A DNA stretch of 40,517 nt from SIG440 sp045586925 (GTDB taxonomy: Bacteria > Bacillota > Clostridia > Monoglobales > Monoglobaceae): the NCBI GenBank assembly GCA_045586925.1, contig JAZNBG010000037.1, forward strand, positions 1 through 40,517, read 5' to 3'. The notes under the pieces are model-generated. The model had not been told where the DNA came from, ran no database searches, and was given only the letters and a program-made list of their open reading frames with translations. The position numbers and the translations under genes are program-made. How positions within the stretch are numbered: position 1 is the stretch's first letter; each line of letters begins with the position of its first letter. Of the stretch, positions 14,140 through 22,111 are shown one piece after another.

Positions 14140-14733
14140 TTAAAAGCTAAGACCCGAAAAGCCCATAAATGCAATGGACAAAAGACTTGCAGTAATCAAT
14201 GTAATCGGCATACCCTTTAAAAATTCGGGGATGTCCGAGCTTTCTAATCGTTCACGCACGCCGGCAAACAAAACAATTGCCAGAGTAAAGCCAAGACCTG
14301 CGGTTGTGCCGTAAGTCACCGACTTGATAAAGCTGAACTCCATACCGCCAAACTTTGTAATGTTCTGAATTGCAACACCAAGCACCGCACAATTGGTTGT
14401 AATAAGCGGCAGATAAATGCCCAGCGAATTATAAAGGCTTGGAACAGATTTCTGCAAAAACATCTCAACAAACTGAACAAGAACCGCAATTACCAAAATA
14501 AACGCAATGGTCTGCATATATTCGATGTTCAGCAAAATAAGCAGTTGCTGCACCGCCCAAGTAATAGCCGAAGCACACGCCATAACAAATACAACCGCAA
14601 ATCCCATACCCGAAGCAGTTTCAACCTTTTTAGAAACGCCAAGGAAGGGACAGATACCAAGGAACTGAACAAGTACAAAGTTCTGTACTAAAATTGCCCC
14701 GATGGAAATAATCAATAACTCTCTAATCAGCAA
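14140..14733 (-). CDS. rnfA: Rnf complex subunit RnfA
   Basis: A 197-residue integral membrane subunit with six predicted helices, homologous to NqrE. The signature VQNFVLVQFLGICPFLGVSK is at residues 16-35, and the second inverted half shows LPLITTNCAVLGVAI. The start is a TTG at 14733 that overlaps the rnfE end by 11 nt; AAGGGG lies 9 nt upstream inside rnfE. With RnfE it forms the membrane core that holds an iron-sulfur centre at the conserved cysteines (ICPF and NCAV). Confidence 0.95.
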   Translation of the reverse strand: MLIRELLIISIGAILVQNFVLVQFLGICPFLGVSKKVETASGMGFAVVFVMACASAITWAVQQLLILLNIEYMQTIAFILVIAVLVQFVEMFLQKSVPSLYNSLGIYLPLITTNCAVLGVAIQNITKFGGMEFSFIKSVTYGTTAGLGFTLAIVLFAGVRERLESSDIPEFLKGMPITLITASLLSIAFMGFSGLSF

Positions 14734-15334
14734 TTTTGCTCGCCCCTTTCTTCTTTTTTTCTGAAATAATATTTATTGTCATAACTATAAGACCAAGTGT
14801 AAGGAATGCACCGGGAGGCAAAATCATAATAGTCATAGGCTGAAAGCCCTCGCCAAACAGTGAAATGCCAAAAATCGAGCCTGCGCCCAGAATTTCACGG
14901 ATGCTGCCTATAATCGTCAGAGCACAGGTAAAACCCAAGCCCATACCAACGCCGTCAACCGCCGACTTCACAAAACCGTTTTTTGAAGCAAACGCCTCGG
15001 CACGGCCAAGAATAATACAGTTAACAACAATCAGCGGTATATAAAGACCAAGCGACTTTGAAACCGCAGGAGCATACGCCTTCAGCACCATTTCAACAAT
15101 GGTAACAAAGCTTGCAATAACAACAACATATGCCGCAATTCTAACCTTGTCGGGAATAAACTTTCTCAGCAGCGAGATGAATACATTTGCACAAACCAAA
15201 ACTGCCATTGTTGAAAGACCCATTCCAAGACCGTTAACTGCTGCGGTTGTAACCGCAAGTGTCGGGCACATACCAAGGAACAGAACAAAAGTTGGGTTTT
15301 CTTTTAAAATACCGTTAAGAAAAATCTTCTTCAT
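14723..15334 (-). CDS. rnfE: Rnf complex subunit RnfE
   Basis: A 203-residue integral membrane subunit homologous to NqrD. It shows the N-terminal NPTFVLFLGMCPTLAVTTA and the second-half motif YIPLIVVNCIILGRAEAFA with the paired conserved cysteines. It starts in a TAATG overlap with the rnfG stop and ends in a Lys-rich tail that overlaps the rnfA start. Its membrane topology is the inverted counterpart of RnfA. Confidence 0.95.
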   Translation of the reverse strand: MKKIFLNGILKENPTFVLFLGMCPTLAVTTAAVNGLGMGLSTMAVLVCANVFISLLRKFIPDKVRIAAYVVVIASFVTIVEMVLKAYAPAVSKSLGLYIPLIVVNCIILGRAEAFASKNGFVKSAVDGVGMGLGFTCALTIIGSIREILGAGSIFGISLFGEGFQPMTIMILPPGAFLTLGLIVMTINIISEKKKKGASKIAD

Positions 15335-15990
15335 TATTCTGCACCCCCCTCAATCTGTTCTATTGTCTGTTGTTTAATTTCTTCTTCAGCCTTTGCTGTT
15401 TCTTCAATATTTAATGTCGCACCTGAATTATGTTTTTCTTCAGCTGCCTCAAGTGCCGCATTCACGCAGTTAGTTACCGCCTTAGATGTGATTGTTGCAC
15501 TGGCAATTGCAGAAATCTGACCGTCGCCAGCCTTGCCCTTGACAACAGTCAAAGTATCCTTTGCGCCTTCAAACTGACCTGCAAACGATGGCTTTGATGC
15601 GTTTGCACCAAGACCTGCGGTCTCAGAAGACTCTAAAATCTGAATTCTGGTAACCGCCAAATCCTTGTCGATACCAACCATAACCTTGATATCACCGCCG
15701 TAACCTGCATTTGACACCGCTGTCACAACATAGCCCACAGTTTCGCCGCCTGCAAGTGCCACATTTACCTTTTCGATGGTGACACCTTCAACCGATGTTT
15801 CGGGTACTTCAGAGGTTTTAAACTCCTCGCCCTCGGTAAGAACAGCACACAAAGCTTCATTTTCGGCTTTAACCGAATTTTCCGCAATAACGGAATAAGT
15901 TACCTTGTTGGCAAAAGCAAGACAAAGTGCCGCCACCGCAGTAATAATAAACAACTTTAAGGATATAACAATTGCATCTTTTCCAAGCAT
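15334..15990 (-). CDS. rnfG: Rnf complex subunit RnfG (covalent FMN)
   Basis: A 218-residue protein with one N-terminal membrane helix (LKLFIITAVAALCLAFANKV) and an extracytoplasmic FMN-binding domain. The flavinylation motif reads SATIT at about residues 164-168, where the Gly of the usual SGAT is Ala; the target Thr is kept. The ATG at 15990 overlaps the rnfD stop (TGATG) with GGAGGG 9 nt upstream and is preferred to a GTG six bases earlier. The C-terminus carries an extra acidic tail. No ApbE-type flavin transferase gene is in the window. Confidence 0.94.
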   Translation of the reverse strand: MLGKDAIVISLKLFIITAVAALCLAFANKVTYSVIAENSVKAENEALCAVLTEGEEFKTSEVPETSVEGVTIEKVNVALAGGETVGYVVTAVSNAGYGGDIKVMVGIDKDLAVTRIQILESSETAGLGANASKPSFAGQFEGAKDTLTVVKGKAGDGQISAIASATITSKAVTNCVNAALEAAEEKHNSGATLNIEETAKAEEEIKQQTIEQIEGGAE

Positions 15991-16979
15991 CAGCACTTGC
16001 CCTCCTTTGCAGTTTTTTCTTTTATTTCGCCAAATCTTTTAGGAACAGTCATCTTATCAATAAGCGGTGCTGCCACATTCATAAGAAGAATTGAATAGCT
16101 TACACCCTCGGGATAGCCGCCGTAAAGTCTGATAACCGCAGTAATTACACCACAGCCGATACCGAATATAATCTGTCCCGATTTTGTGTATGGTGTTGTA
16201 ACATAATCTGTTGCCATAAAGAACGCACCAAGCATCAATCCGCCTGAGAGCACGTGCATCAGGGCATCCCCTGTAAACCATCCGTCATTGCCGCCAAAAA
16301 TAAATGTAACAACTGCAACAGTGATTATGTAGCTTGCAGGAATTCTTATGCTTATTATCTTTTTAGCCAAAAGGTATGCCGCACCGATTAAAATTGCAAG
16401 AGTCGAAACTTCGCCTATGCATCCGCCCACATTACCTAAAAACATATCCATATATCCGGGCAAGCCCTCGGTTGCACCCTCTTTCATAAGGGTAAGAGGT
16501 GTTGCCGAAGATACCGCATCAGCAGAGAAAGGTGCTGTCCAGGTGGTCATTGCCTGAGCCCAGGATGTCAGCAAAAATGCACGTGCCGCCATTGCCGGGT
16601 TCATAAAGTTGTGTCCAATACCGCCAAAGAACTGTTTTACAATAATAATTGCAAACACGCATCCAACCGCCGCCATCCAAAGTGGCATCGAAACCGGCAG
16701 ATTAAGAGCCAGCAAAAGTCCGGTAACCGCCGCACTTAAATCGCCTATTGTCGAAGGCTTTTTAAGAATTTTACACCAAACCCACTCACTTGCAACGGCA
16801 ATGATTACACAAACCGCACTAAGCACCAACGCACGCAGTCCAAAAACGATTATACCGGCAATCAATGCAGGAATAAGCGCAATAATAACATCCAGCATTA
16901 CCTTTGATGTTGAAAGTGCTCCCCTAACATGCGGGGATTCTGTAACAATAAGTTTTTCGTTTATATTTGTCAATGTCAT
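15990..16979 (-). CDS. rnfD: Rnf complex subunit RnfD (covalent FMN)
   Basis: A 329-residue polytopic membrane subunit homologous to NqrB, carrying a covalently bound FMN. The motif SSATPLT has the target Thr at about residue 160; the segment FGGIGHNFMNPAMAARAFLL precedes it. The ATG at 16979 shares a TAATG junction with the rnfC stop and is backed by GGAGG; the longer frame opening inside rnfC is an overlap artefact. The order C-D-G-E-A-B is the clostridial one. Confidence 0.95.
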   Translation of the reverse strand: MTLTNINEKLIVTESPHVRGALSTSKVMLDVIIALIPALIAGIIVFGLRALVLSAVCVIIAVASEWVWCKILKKPSTIGDLSAAVTGLLLALNLPVSMPLWMAAVGCVFAIIIVKQFFGGIGHNFMNPAMAARAFLLTSWAQAMTTWTAPFSADAVSSATPLTLMKEGATEGLPGYMDMFLGNVGGCIGEVSTLAILIGAAYLLAKKIISIRIPASYIITVAVVTFIFGGNDGWFTGDALMHVLSGGLMLGAFFMATDYVTTPYTKSGQIIFGIGCGVITAVIRLYGGYPEGVSYSILLMNVAAPLIDKMTVPKRFGEIKEKTAKEGKC

Positions 16980-18355
16980 TATTTTTTCGCCTCCTGTGCC
17001 GCTTTTGTTACCTTTGCCCTTGCTGTCCTTACCTGCTGCAGAGGATTCTGTTCTGCAGGGCAGACATATGCGCAGGAGCCGCATTGAATACAATCCATAA
17101 CATTAAGCTTTTTCATTGCCTCAAGGTCGCCAGCCTTAACTGCCTCAATTATTTTATTGGGCAAAAGATTCATAGGACAACCCTCGACGCATCTTCCGCA
17201 TCTTAAACAGTTTTGTTTAACCTTTTTAGAAATCATTTCTTCGCTGAATGCCAAAATTCCCGAAGTTCCCTTTACTACAGGAATATTGGTGTCAGGAACA
17301 GAAATACCCATCATAGGTCCGCCCATAATAACCTTTGCCGCAGTCTTACAGAAGCCGCCACATTTTTCGATTGCGTCCTCAACATTTGTACCCACACGGA
17401 TTCTAAAGTTAGAAGGATTTTCAATGCAGTCACCGCTGACTGTCACAATTCGCTTAATAACGGGTGCACCCATCACAAAGGCTCTTGCAATTGCCGCACA
17501 GGTGTCGATGTTGTCAACCGTACAGCCTACATCAAGCGGCAGCTTGCCGGGGGGAACAGTACGGCCGGTAATTGCCTTGATAAGATGCTTCTCAGAGCCT
17601 TGTGGATACTTGGTTTTAACCTGTACCACATTAATCTTTGCCTCGGTATCCTTTTCTGCCCACTCTTTCATTACTTTAATTGCGTCTGGCTTGTTGGTTT
17701 CAATTGCAATATAACCCTCGCTCAGACCCAAAGCCTTCATTATAATTTTAAGTCCCTCGATAATCTCTTCGGGGGTTTCAAGCATAGCACGATGGTCGGA
17801 TGTAAGATAAGGCTCACACTCAGCACCGTTTACAATGGCATATTCTATCTTTTTATCCGGTGGCGGGCTTAATTTCACGTGGGTAGGGAAGGTAGCTCCG
17901 CCCATACCCACAACGCCTGCCTCACGAATAACATCAATGATTTCCTTAACAGACATTGCTCTCCAGTCTTTTGGCTGAACATCTGGTGACAGCTCGTCCT
18001 GACCGTCGTTTTGAATAACAATTGAATTTATCTTGATACCCGAATGATGCATTCTTGGCTCAATTGCAACAACAGTACCCGAAACCGAAGAATGAATGTT
18101 TGCAGAAACAAATCCACCAGTCTCTGCAATCTTCTGTCCCATAAGCACTCTGTCGCCGATGCCAACGCAAGGTACCGCAGGAGCACCCAGATGCTGAGAA
18201 AGCGGAAATACCATCTCATCCGACGGCGGAAGGTCAACAATAGGTTTTTTATTGGTTGCCTCCTTCATATCATCGGGATGAATTCCGCCGCTGAAGGTAA
18301 ACACTTTGCATCCTAACTTCTTTTTCAAACTAACGATTTTTTCTGACATATTCAT
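16979..18355 (-). CDS. rnfC: Rnf complex subunit RnfC
   Basis: The peripheral subunit that exchanges electrons with NAD. The 458-residue protein starts with an RnfC barrel region (GGIHPDDMKEATNKKPI), a flavin/NADH-binding Rossmann part (VGMGGATFPTHVKLSPP, IVNGAECEPYLTSDHR) and two [4Fe-4S] motifs near the C-terminus: CLRCGRCVEGCP and CIQCGSCAYVCP. GGAGGAG precedes the ATG. Only 22 nt separate it from the helicase-loader gene and no promoter is visible between, so the rnf operon probably shares a transcript with replication genes. Confidence 0.96.
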   Translation of the reverse strand: MNMSEKIVSLKKKLGCKVFTFSGGIHPDDMKEATNKKPIVDLPPSDEMVFPLSQHLGAPAVPCVGIGDRVLMGQKIAETGGFVSANIHSSVSGTVVAIEPRMHHSGIKINSIVIQNDGQDELSPDVQPKDWRAMSVKEIIDVIREAGVVGMGGATFPTHVKLSPPPDKKIEYAIVNGAECEPYLTSDHRAMLETPEEIIEGLKIIMKALGLSEGYIAIETNKPDAIKVMKEWAEKDTEAKINVVQVKTKYPQGSEKHLIKAITGRTVPPGKLPLDVGCTVDNIDTCAAIARAFVMGAPVIKRIVTVSGDCIENPSNFRIRVGTNVEDAIEKCGGFCKTAAKVIMGGPMMGISVPDTNIPVVKGTSGILAFSEEMISKKVKQNCLRCGRCVEGCPMNLLPNKIIEAVKAGDLEAMKKLNVMDCIQCGSCAYVCPAEQNPLQQVRTARAKVTKAAQEAKK

Positions 18356-18377
18356 AACAACTCCTCCTTGCCTAATG

Positions 18378-19343
18378 TCAAATTCGTTTTTGCTTCTTGA
18401 TTTTTCTTATATCCTCACCCAAAGTCTGCAGTATCTTATATTCACCCACAAACCTTGATGTAATTCTGTGGCTGTACATATCCGAAAGGGTTTCAAAGCT
18501 TAAGTTTGTGGATATTATTGTGCTCTTTCCGGCAGTTATTCTGGCATTAATAATGTCAAAAAGCGCCGCCGAAGTGAACTGTGTAACAAATTCTGTACCC
18601 AAATCATCTATAATAAGAAGGTCAACATCATAAACATATTTCACAATTGCCGACGCATCCTCGTTGTCCTTGCCAAACTTTGCGTTTTCAAAAATTTCAA
18701 AAAGCCTGAACGCAGTCTGGTAATAAACGGTTTTGCCGCGTTCTAAAGCACGGTTTGCCACGCAGCTTGAAACAAAGGTCTTGCCCGTACCTGCATTACC
18801 AAGAAGCAGGATGTTATCGTGGCTTATATCAAAGCTTTCTGCAAAGGTCAGTGCAGTATCACATACCGTCTGCATTACTTTCAGCACTCTCTGGTCGCTT
18901 CCCTGACCACGAAACAGCGACATATCAAACCTTTCAAATGTCTGCTCTCTCATAAATTCGGTAAGGTTTGAATTTGCCCCTATATGCTTGGCAATAAGGT
19001 TTTTAAGGCACTCGCACCGCTTGCCCTCCACAAAGCCTGTGTCACGGCATTTGGTACAGGTGTATATATCATCGGTAAAATTTGCATCAAAGTCATTAGC
19101 CACAAGCAGCTCTGCCTTTTTCTTCTGCAGTTCTTTTATACTTTCCTTCACATCTTCAAAGCAGTTGCTCTTGTCCAGAATACAGCTAAGCAGACGTGTT
19201 CCGTTTTTCATAAGCTGGGCTTCAACATCTGCAAACTGCGGAATTTTTTTACAAACTTCCATATGACGTCTGCTCATCTCCGCCTGATTGGCAAGACGAA
19301 TATCCTCAAGCTCACGGCTTGCAAGCACATATGCCGATTCCAT
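18378..19343 (-). CDS. DnaC/DnaI-type helicase loader ATPase
   Basis: A 321-residue AAA+ protein expected to load the replicative helicase. The N-terminal half has a helical region and a zinc-binding cluster, CTKCRDTGFVEGKRCECLK (about residues 97-115), as in DnaI. The C-terminal half has Walker A GNAGTGKT, Walker B LLIIDDLGTE and the sensor region STNLSFETL. AAAGGA is 10 nt upstream of the ATG. It follows the DnaD-domain gene after a repeat-bearing 126-nt gap and precedes rnfC closely. A transposon-type IstB ATPase is less likely given the zinc cluster and context. Confidence 0.9.
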   Translation of the reverse strand: MESAYVLASRELEDIRLANQAEMSRRHMEVCKKIPQFADVEAQLMKNGTRLLSCILDKSNCFEDVKESIKELQKKKAELLVANDFDANFTDDIYTCTKCRDTGFVEGKRCECLKNLIAKHIGANSNLTEFMREQTFERFDMSLFRGQGSDQRVLKVMQTVCDTALTFAESFDISHDNILLLGNAGTGKTFVSSCVANRALERGKTVYYQTAFRLFEIFENAKFGKDNEDASAIVKYVYDVDLLIIDDLGTEFVTQFTSAALFDIINARITAGKSTIISTNLSFETLSDMYSHRITSRFVGEYKILQTLGEDIRKIKKQKRI

Positions 19344-19404
19344 ATATAATCAATCCTTTCTACAACTGAGCGTTGGCATTGTTACCGAGCAGGAACTATC
19401 ATAG

Positions 19405-19449
19405 GCTCCCTTGTGCAAAGGGAGCTGTCACGAAGTGACTGAGGGATTG
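19405..19449. repeat. Twin-hairpin dispersed repeat, copy A
   Basis: GCTCCCTT/AAGGGAGC stem, then GTCAC-GAA-GTGAC, then GAGGGATTG. It belongs to the same family as 30349-30396, 31625-31711 and 33641-33689. Nearby 19455-19466 holds ACAACCCTTCC, the reverse of the end of copy C, suggesting a composite of two units. Confidence 0.75.
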
Positions 19450-19469
19450 TTTTTACAACCCTTCCGTTT

Positions 19470-20474
19470 TCACTCTCCTAACATATCCTTCAAAATCTCT
19501 TCAGCAAAATTCGAATAATCAGGCTTGTTGGTGTCCTCATAGTTGTTAAACTTGCTCTTTTGGCCACCGGTCTTTGTTTTTACCGGCGAATTTTTTATCT
19601 TAAACATTTCTTCGCTGGCTCTGACTTTTTCAATATTTTCAAGTCCCTGTTCCTGCCAGCTAAGCAGAATTTTATTCATATACGCCCAGCTAAGCTTTCC
19701 CGTAGCACTCACCGTGCGTTCATACGCCTCAGCAATAAGCTCGGTTGAAATATTCTTTTCGGTAATCCACGCATTTATATATTTCTTCTCGGTGGCAGTA
19801 AGAGCACGGTCATAAATTCCTAAAATTCCTCTTACCTTGCCTTCGTTTGACATCTTAATTTCTATCTGGCGAATATATTCCTCGGCACTTTCATAGGTGT
19901 TGATGCCCTTATCCGCCCAGTCAATAGCAACAGTTTCAAGATAACGCTTGCCTGTCTTTCCCTGACTTGCCGCAAACTGCAGCAGCATTGTTACAACCTC
20001 TACGGGCAGCCCAAGCCAGTCAACAAACGAGTAAATCAACTCAAAATCCGAAGGACTAAGCAGCTTGCCCAAAATCACCTCTGCCTGCTTAAACAGATTG
20101 TCAACACTCTCATTCACAGATGCGGTTGCATCAATTTCTGCCGCAGTATACGACGGCCTTGTCCTAAGTCTTGCCGCTGCAGAGGTTTTGCTCTTTTTCT
20201 CGGTAGCCTTCCTTTCACCGGGGAAGGTGTAATCTTCGCCGTCACCGTCTAAAACCTCGGCTGTAACCCAAAAATCTATTGCTTCAAGCACGGCATCACG
20301 GCTAAGGTGCAGTTTTTTTGAAATATCATCAACACTCAGCACCTTGCCGTTCTTTTTAAAGCAACTGAGAGCGTATATGTATATCTGCAAATATTCAGCA
20401 CGGGCAAGTCTGCCCCACTTTTCAACAAAACTGAACTCCAGTTCAAATCCCTTTCCCATTCCTTTTTTCCTCAT
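19470..20474 (-). CDS. DnaD-domain replication initiation protein
   Basis: A protein of about 334 residues resembling the DnaD/DnaB primosome proteins of Firmicutes. The N-terminal winged-helix part (residues about 10-80) includes VDDISKKLHLSRDAVLEAID. Two DnaD-type helical domains follow, one with ILGKLLSPSDFELIYSFVDW and one with ILGIYDRALTATEKKYINAW. The ATG at 20474 sits in a TAATG overlap with the mnmE stop; an ATG at 20459 with GAGG 9 nt upstream is an equally good start. It lies next to the helicase loader, so the two probably work together to load the helicase at DnaA-opened DNA. Confidence 0.88.
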   Translation of the reverse strand: MRKKGMGKGFELEFSFVEKWGRLARAEYLQIYIYALSCFKKNGKVLSVDDISKKLHLSRDAVLEAIDFWVTAEVLDGDGEDYTFPGERKATEKKSKTSAAARLRTRPSYTAAEIDATASVNESVDNLFKQAEVILGKLLSPSDFELIYSFVDWLGLPVEVVTMLLQFAASQGKTGKRYLETVAIDWADKGINTYESAEEYIRQIEIKMSNEGKVRGILGIYDRALTATEKKYINAWITEKNISTELIAEAYERTVSATGKLSWAYMNKILLSWQEQGLENIEKVRASEEMFKIKNSPVKTKTGGQKSKFNNYEDTNKPDYSNFAEEILKDMLGE

Positions 20475-21868
20475 TACTTTCCAACACAAAACCGCTCAAA
20501 AACACGGTCGATAATTTCTTCCTGTACGGTCTGTCCTGTCACCTCACCCAAAGCCTCAATAACTTCCTCAAGGTCAACATACAGCATATCCGAAGGCACG
20601 CCCCGCCTTACACCGTCAATCATACCAAGCGCAACATTCTTTGCCTTAATAAGTGCATTTTTCTGGCGGTCGTTTGAAATAAACACATCATCCGCATTTA
20701 TCTCGCCCTGTAAAAACATCTGTGCAATCTTTTCTTCCAAGCGGTCAATCCCAATAATTTCGCCATCCTTGGGAGTTGCCGTAAGAACAACAAATCCCTC
20801 ATCAACACCAAGAGCCTTTGCGAATTCACTTTGGCTCATATGTGCACCCTTGTCCGTCTTATTTAATATTACTATTACGTTTTTGCCCTTCATATACTGA
20901 AAAATTTCCAAATCTTCGTCGGCAAGCCCCTGAGAGCTGTCCACAACAAAAAAGCAAAGGTCGGCGTTTTCAATATTTTCACGAGCCTTCTCAATTCCAA
21001 TCTTTTCAACCGAGTTATCACTTTCTCGGATTCCGGCAGTATCAATCAGCCTAAGTGCCACACCGCTTAAATTGACATATTCCTCAATGGTATCACGGGT
21101 TGTACCAGGAATATCTGTGACAATCGCCCTTTCACATCGGCTAAGTGCATTAAGAAGTGACGACTTACCCACATTAGGGCGTCCTGCAATAACGGTGGTA
21201 ATACCCTCACGCATAATTCTGCCGCGTGAAAAACCGCCAAGCATCTCGTCAATATCCGATGCAATATCACAGATGCGTTCTTCAAGCTCGCAAGACGACA
21301 TATCGTCAATCTCTTCGGGATAGTCAGCTATTGCCGAAATATTTGCCGCAAACTCAACCGCCTTATCACGAATTTTATTCACCTTTTCGGAAAGCCTTCC
21401 CGAAAGTGCCTTTGCGGCATTTGACTGTCCCAAGGTGGAATTTGAATGTATCAGGTCAACAACAGCCTCTGCACGGATAAGGTCCATCTTGCCGTTGAGT
21501 ACGGCACGCCTTGTAAACTCGCCCGGCTCTGCCTGTCTGACCCCAGCCCTGAACAGCTCCTCCATCACAGACTCTGCCGCCATATATCCACCGTGGCAGT
21601 TTATCTCAACCACAGTTTCACCGGTATATGACCTTGGCGCGCGCATCACAACAACCAAAGCCTCGTCAAGAACAGCCCCGTCTGCCTGCCTTTTTATGTC
21701 TGACAGTGTCAGCTTATGGCTTTCAAGGTCTGCAAGGCTCTTTCCGTTTTTAGGAAAGGTAATTTTGCCTGTCATTTTCTCGGCATACTCGCCGCTTATT
21801 CTGATAATGGCAATGCCCCCCACACCCATAGGCGTGGCAATAGCGGCAATTGTGTCAAAGGCTTTCAT
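20474..21868 (-). CDS. mnmE: tRNA modification GTPase MnmE
   Basis: With MnmG it forms the 5-carboxymethylaminomethyl modification on wobble uridine of certain tRNAs. The 464-residue protein has the N-terminal tetrahydrofolate-binding domain (DTIAAIATPMGVGGIAIIRI), a helical domain, an inserted G domain with GRPNVGKSSLLNAL, IPGTTRDTIEEY, DTAGIRE and NKTD, and the C-terminal catalytic FCVGK. GGAG precedes the ATG. In many Firmicutes mnmE follows jag with mnmG; here it is on the other side of dnaA and no mnmG is seen. Confidence 0.97.
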   Translation of the reverse strand: MKAFDTIAAIATPMGVGGIAIIRISGEYAEKMTGKITFPKNGKSLADLESHKLTLSDIKRQADGAVLDEALVVVMRAPRSYTGETVVEINCHGGYMAAESVMEELFRAGVRQAEPGEFTRRAVLNGKMDLIRAEAVVDLIHSNSTLGQSNAAKALSGRLSEKVNKIRDKAVEFAANISAIADYPEEIDDMSSCELEERICDIASDIDEMLGGFSRGRIMREGITTVIAGRPNVGKSSLLNALSRCERAIVTDIPGTTRDTIEEYVNLSGVALRLIDTAGIRESDNSVEKIGIEKARENIENADLCFFVVDSSQGLADEDLEIFQYMKGKNVIVILNKTDKGAHMSQSEFAKALGVDEGFVVLTATPKDGEIIGIDRLEEKIAQMFLQGEINADDVFISNDRQKNALIKAKNVALGMIDGVRRGVPSDMLYVDLEEVIEALGEVTGQTVQEEIIDRVFERFCVGK

Positions 21869-21916
21869 AATCTACTCCATTTAATCGGTTATCGTTTTTT
21901 CTTTCTTGATACAGTA

Positions 21917-22111
21917 TGATAGACTGTTGAGCTCTGCCCAATAGAGGCTGAGTGAAACAGCATAGCATATTGGATAAGGCGAGCAAATTTTTTGTCAGAC
22001 AAGTCTGAAGCGGAGCAAATGCTTTGTGCCTTTGCGAGAATTCAGGCACAGTATGGCGGAATAATTTGCCGTCCTTAGACAATGTGATAGACTGTTGAGC
22101 TCTGCCCAATA
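21917..22111. repeat. Palindromic element bounded by 27-bp perfect direct repeats, between dnaA and mnmE
   Basis: Bases 21917-21943 and 22085-22111 are identical over exactly 27 bp (TGATAGACTGTTGAGCTCTG then CCCAATA). The 141 bp between them form an imperfect hairpin: CATATTGGATAAGG and GCAAATT near the left pair with AATTTGC and CCTTAGACAATG on the right, around a core AAATTTTTTGTCAGACAAG with the small hairpin GCAAATGC/GCCTTTGC. The core matches the element at 6003-6183. The right-hand repeat abuts the dnaA stop codon. Confidence 0.75.

Noticed and set aside
18378..19343. IstB-type transposition ATPase
   Set aside because: The N-terminal zinc cluster, the length and the adjacent DnaD-domain gene fit a helicase loader; no IstA transposase or inverted ends are nearby.
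21855..22109. 84-codon minus-strand frame spanning the dnaA-mnmE gap, with GRAQQSI twice
   Set aside because: The repeated peptide comes from the 27-bp direct repeats; the frame runs through the palindromic element and into the mnmE start.
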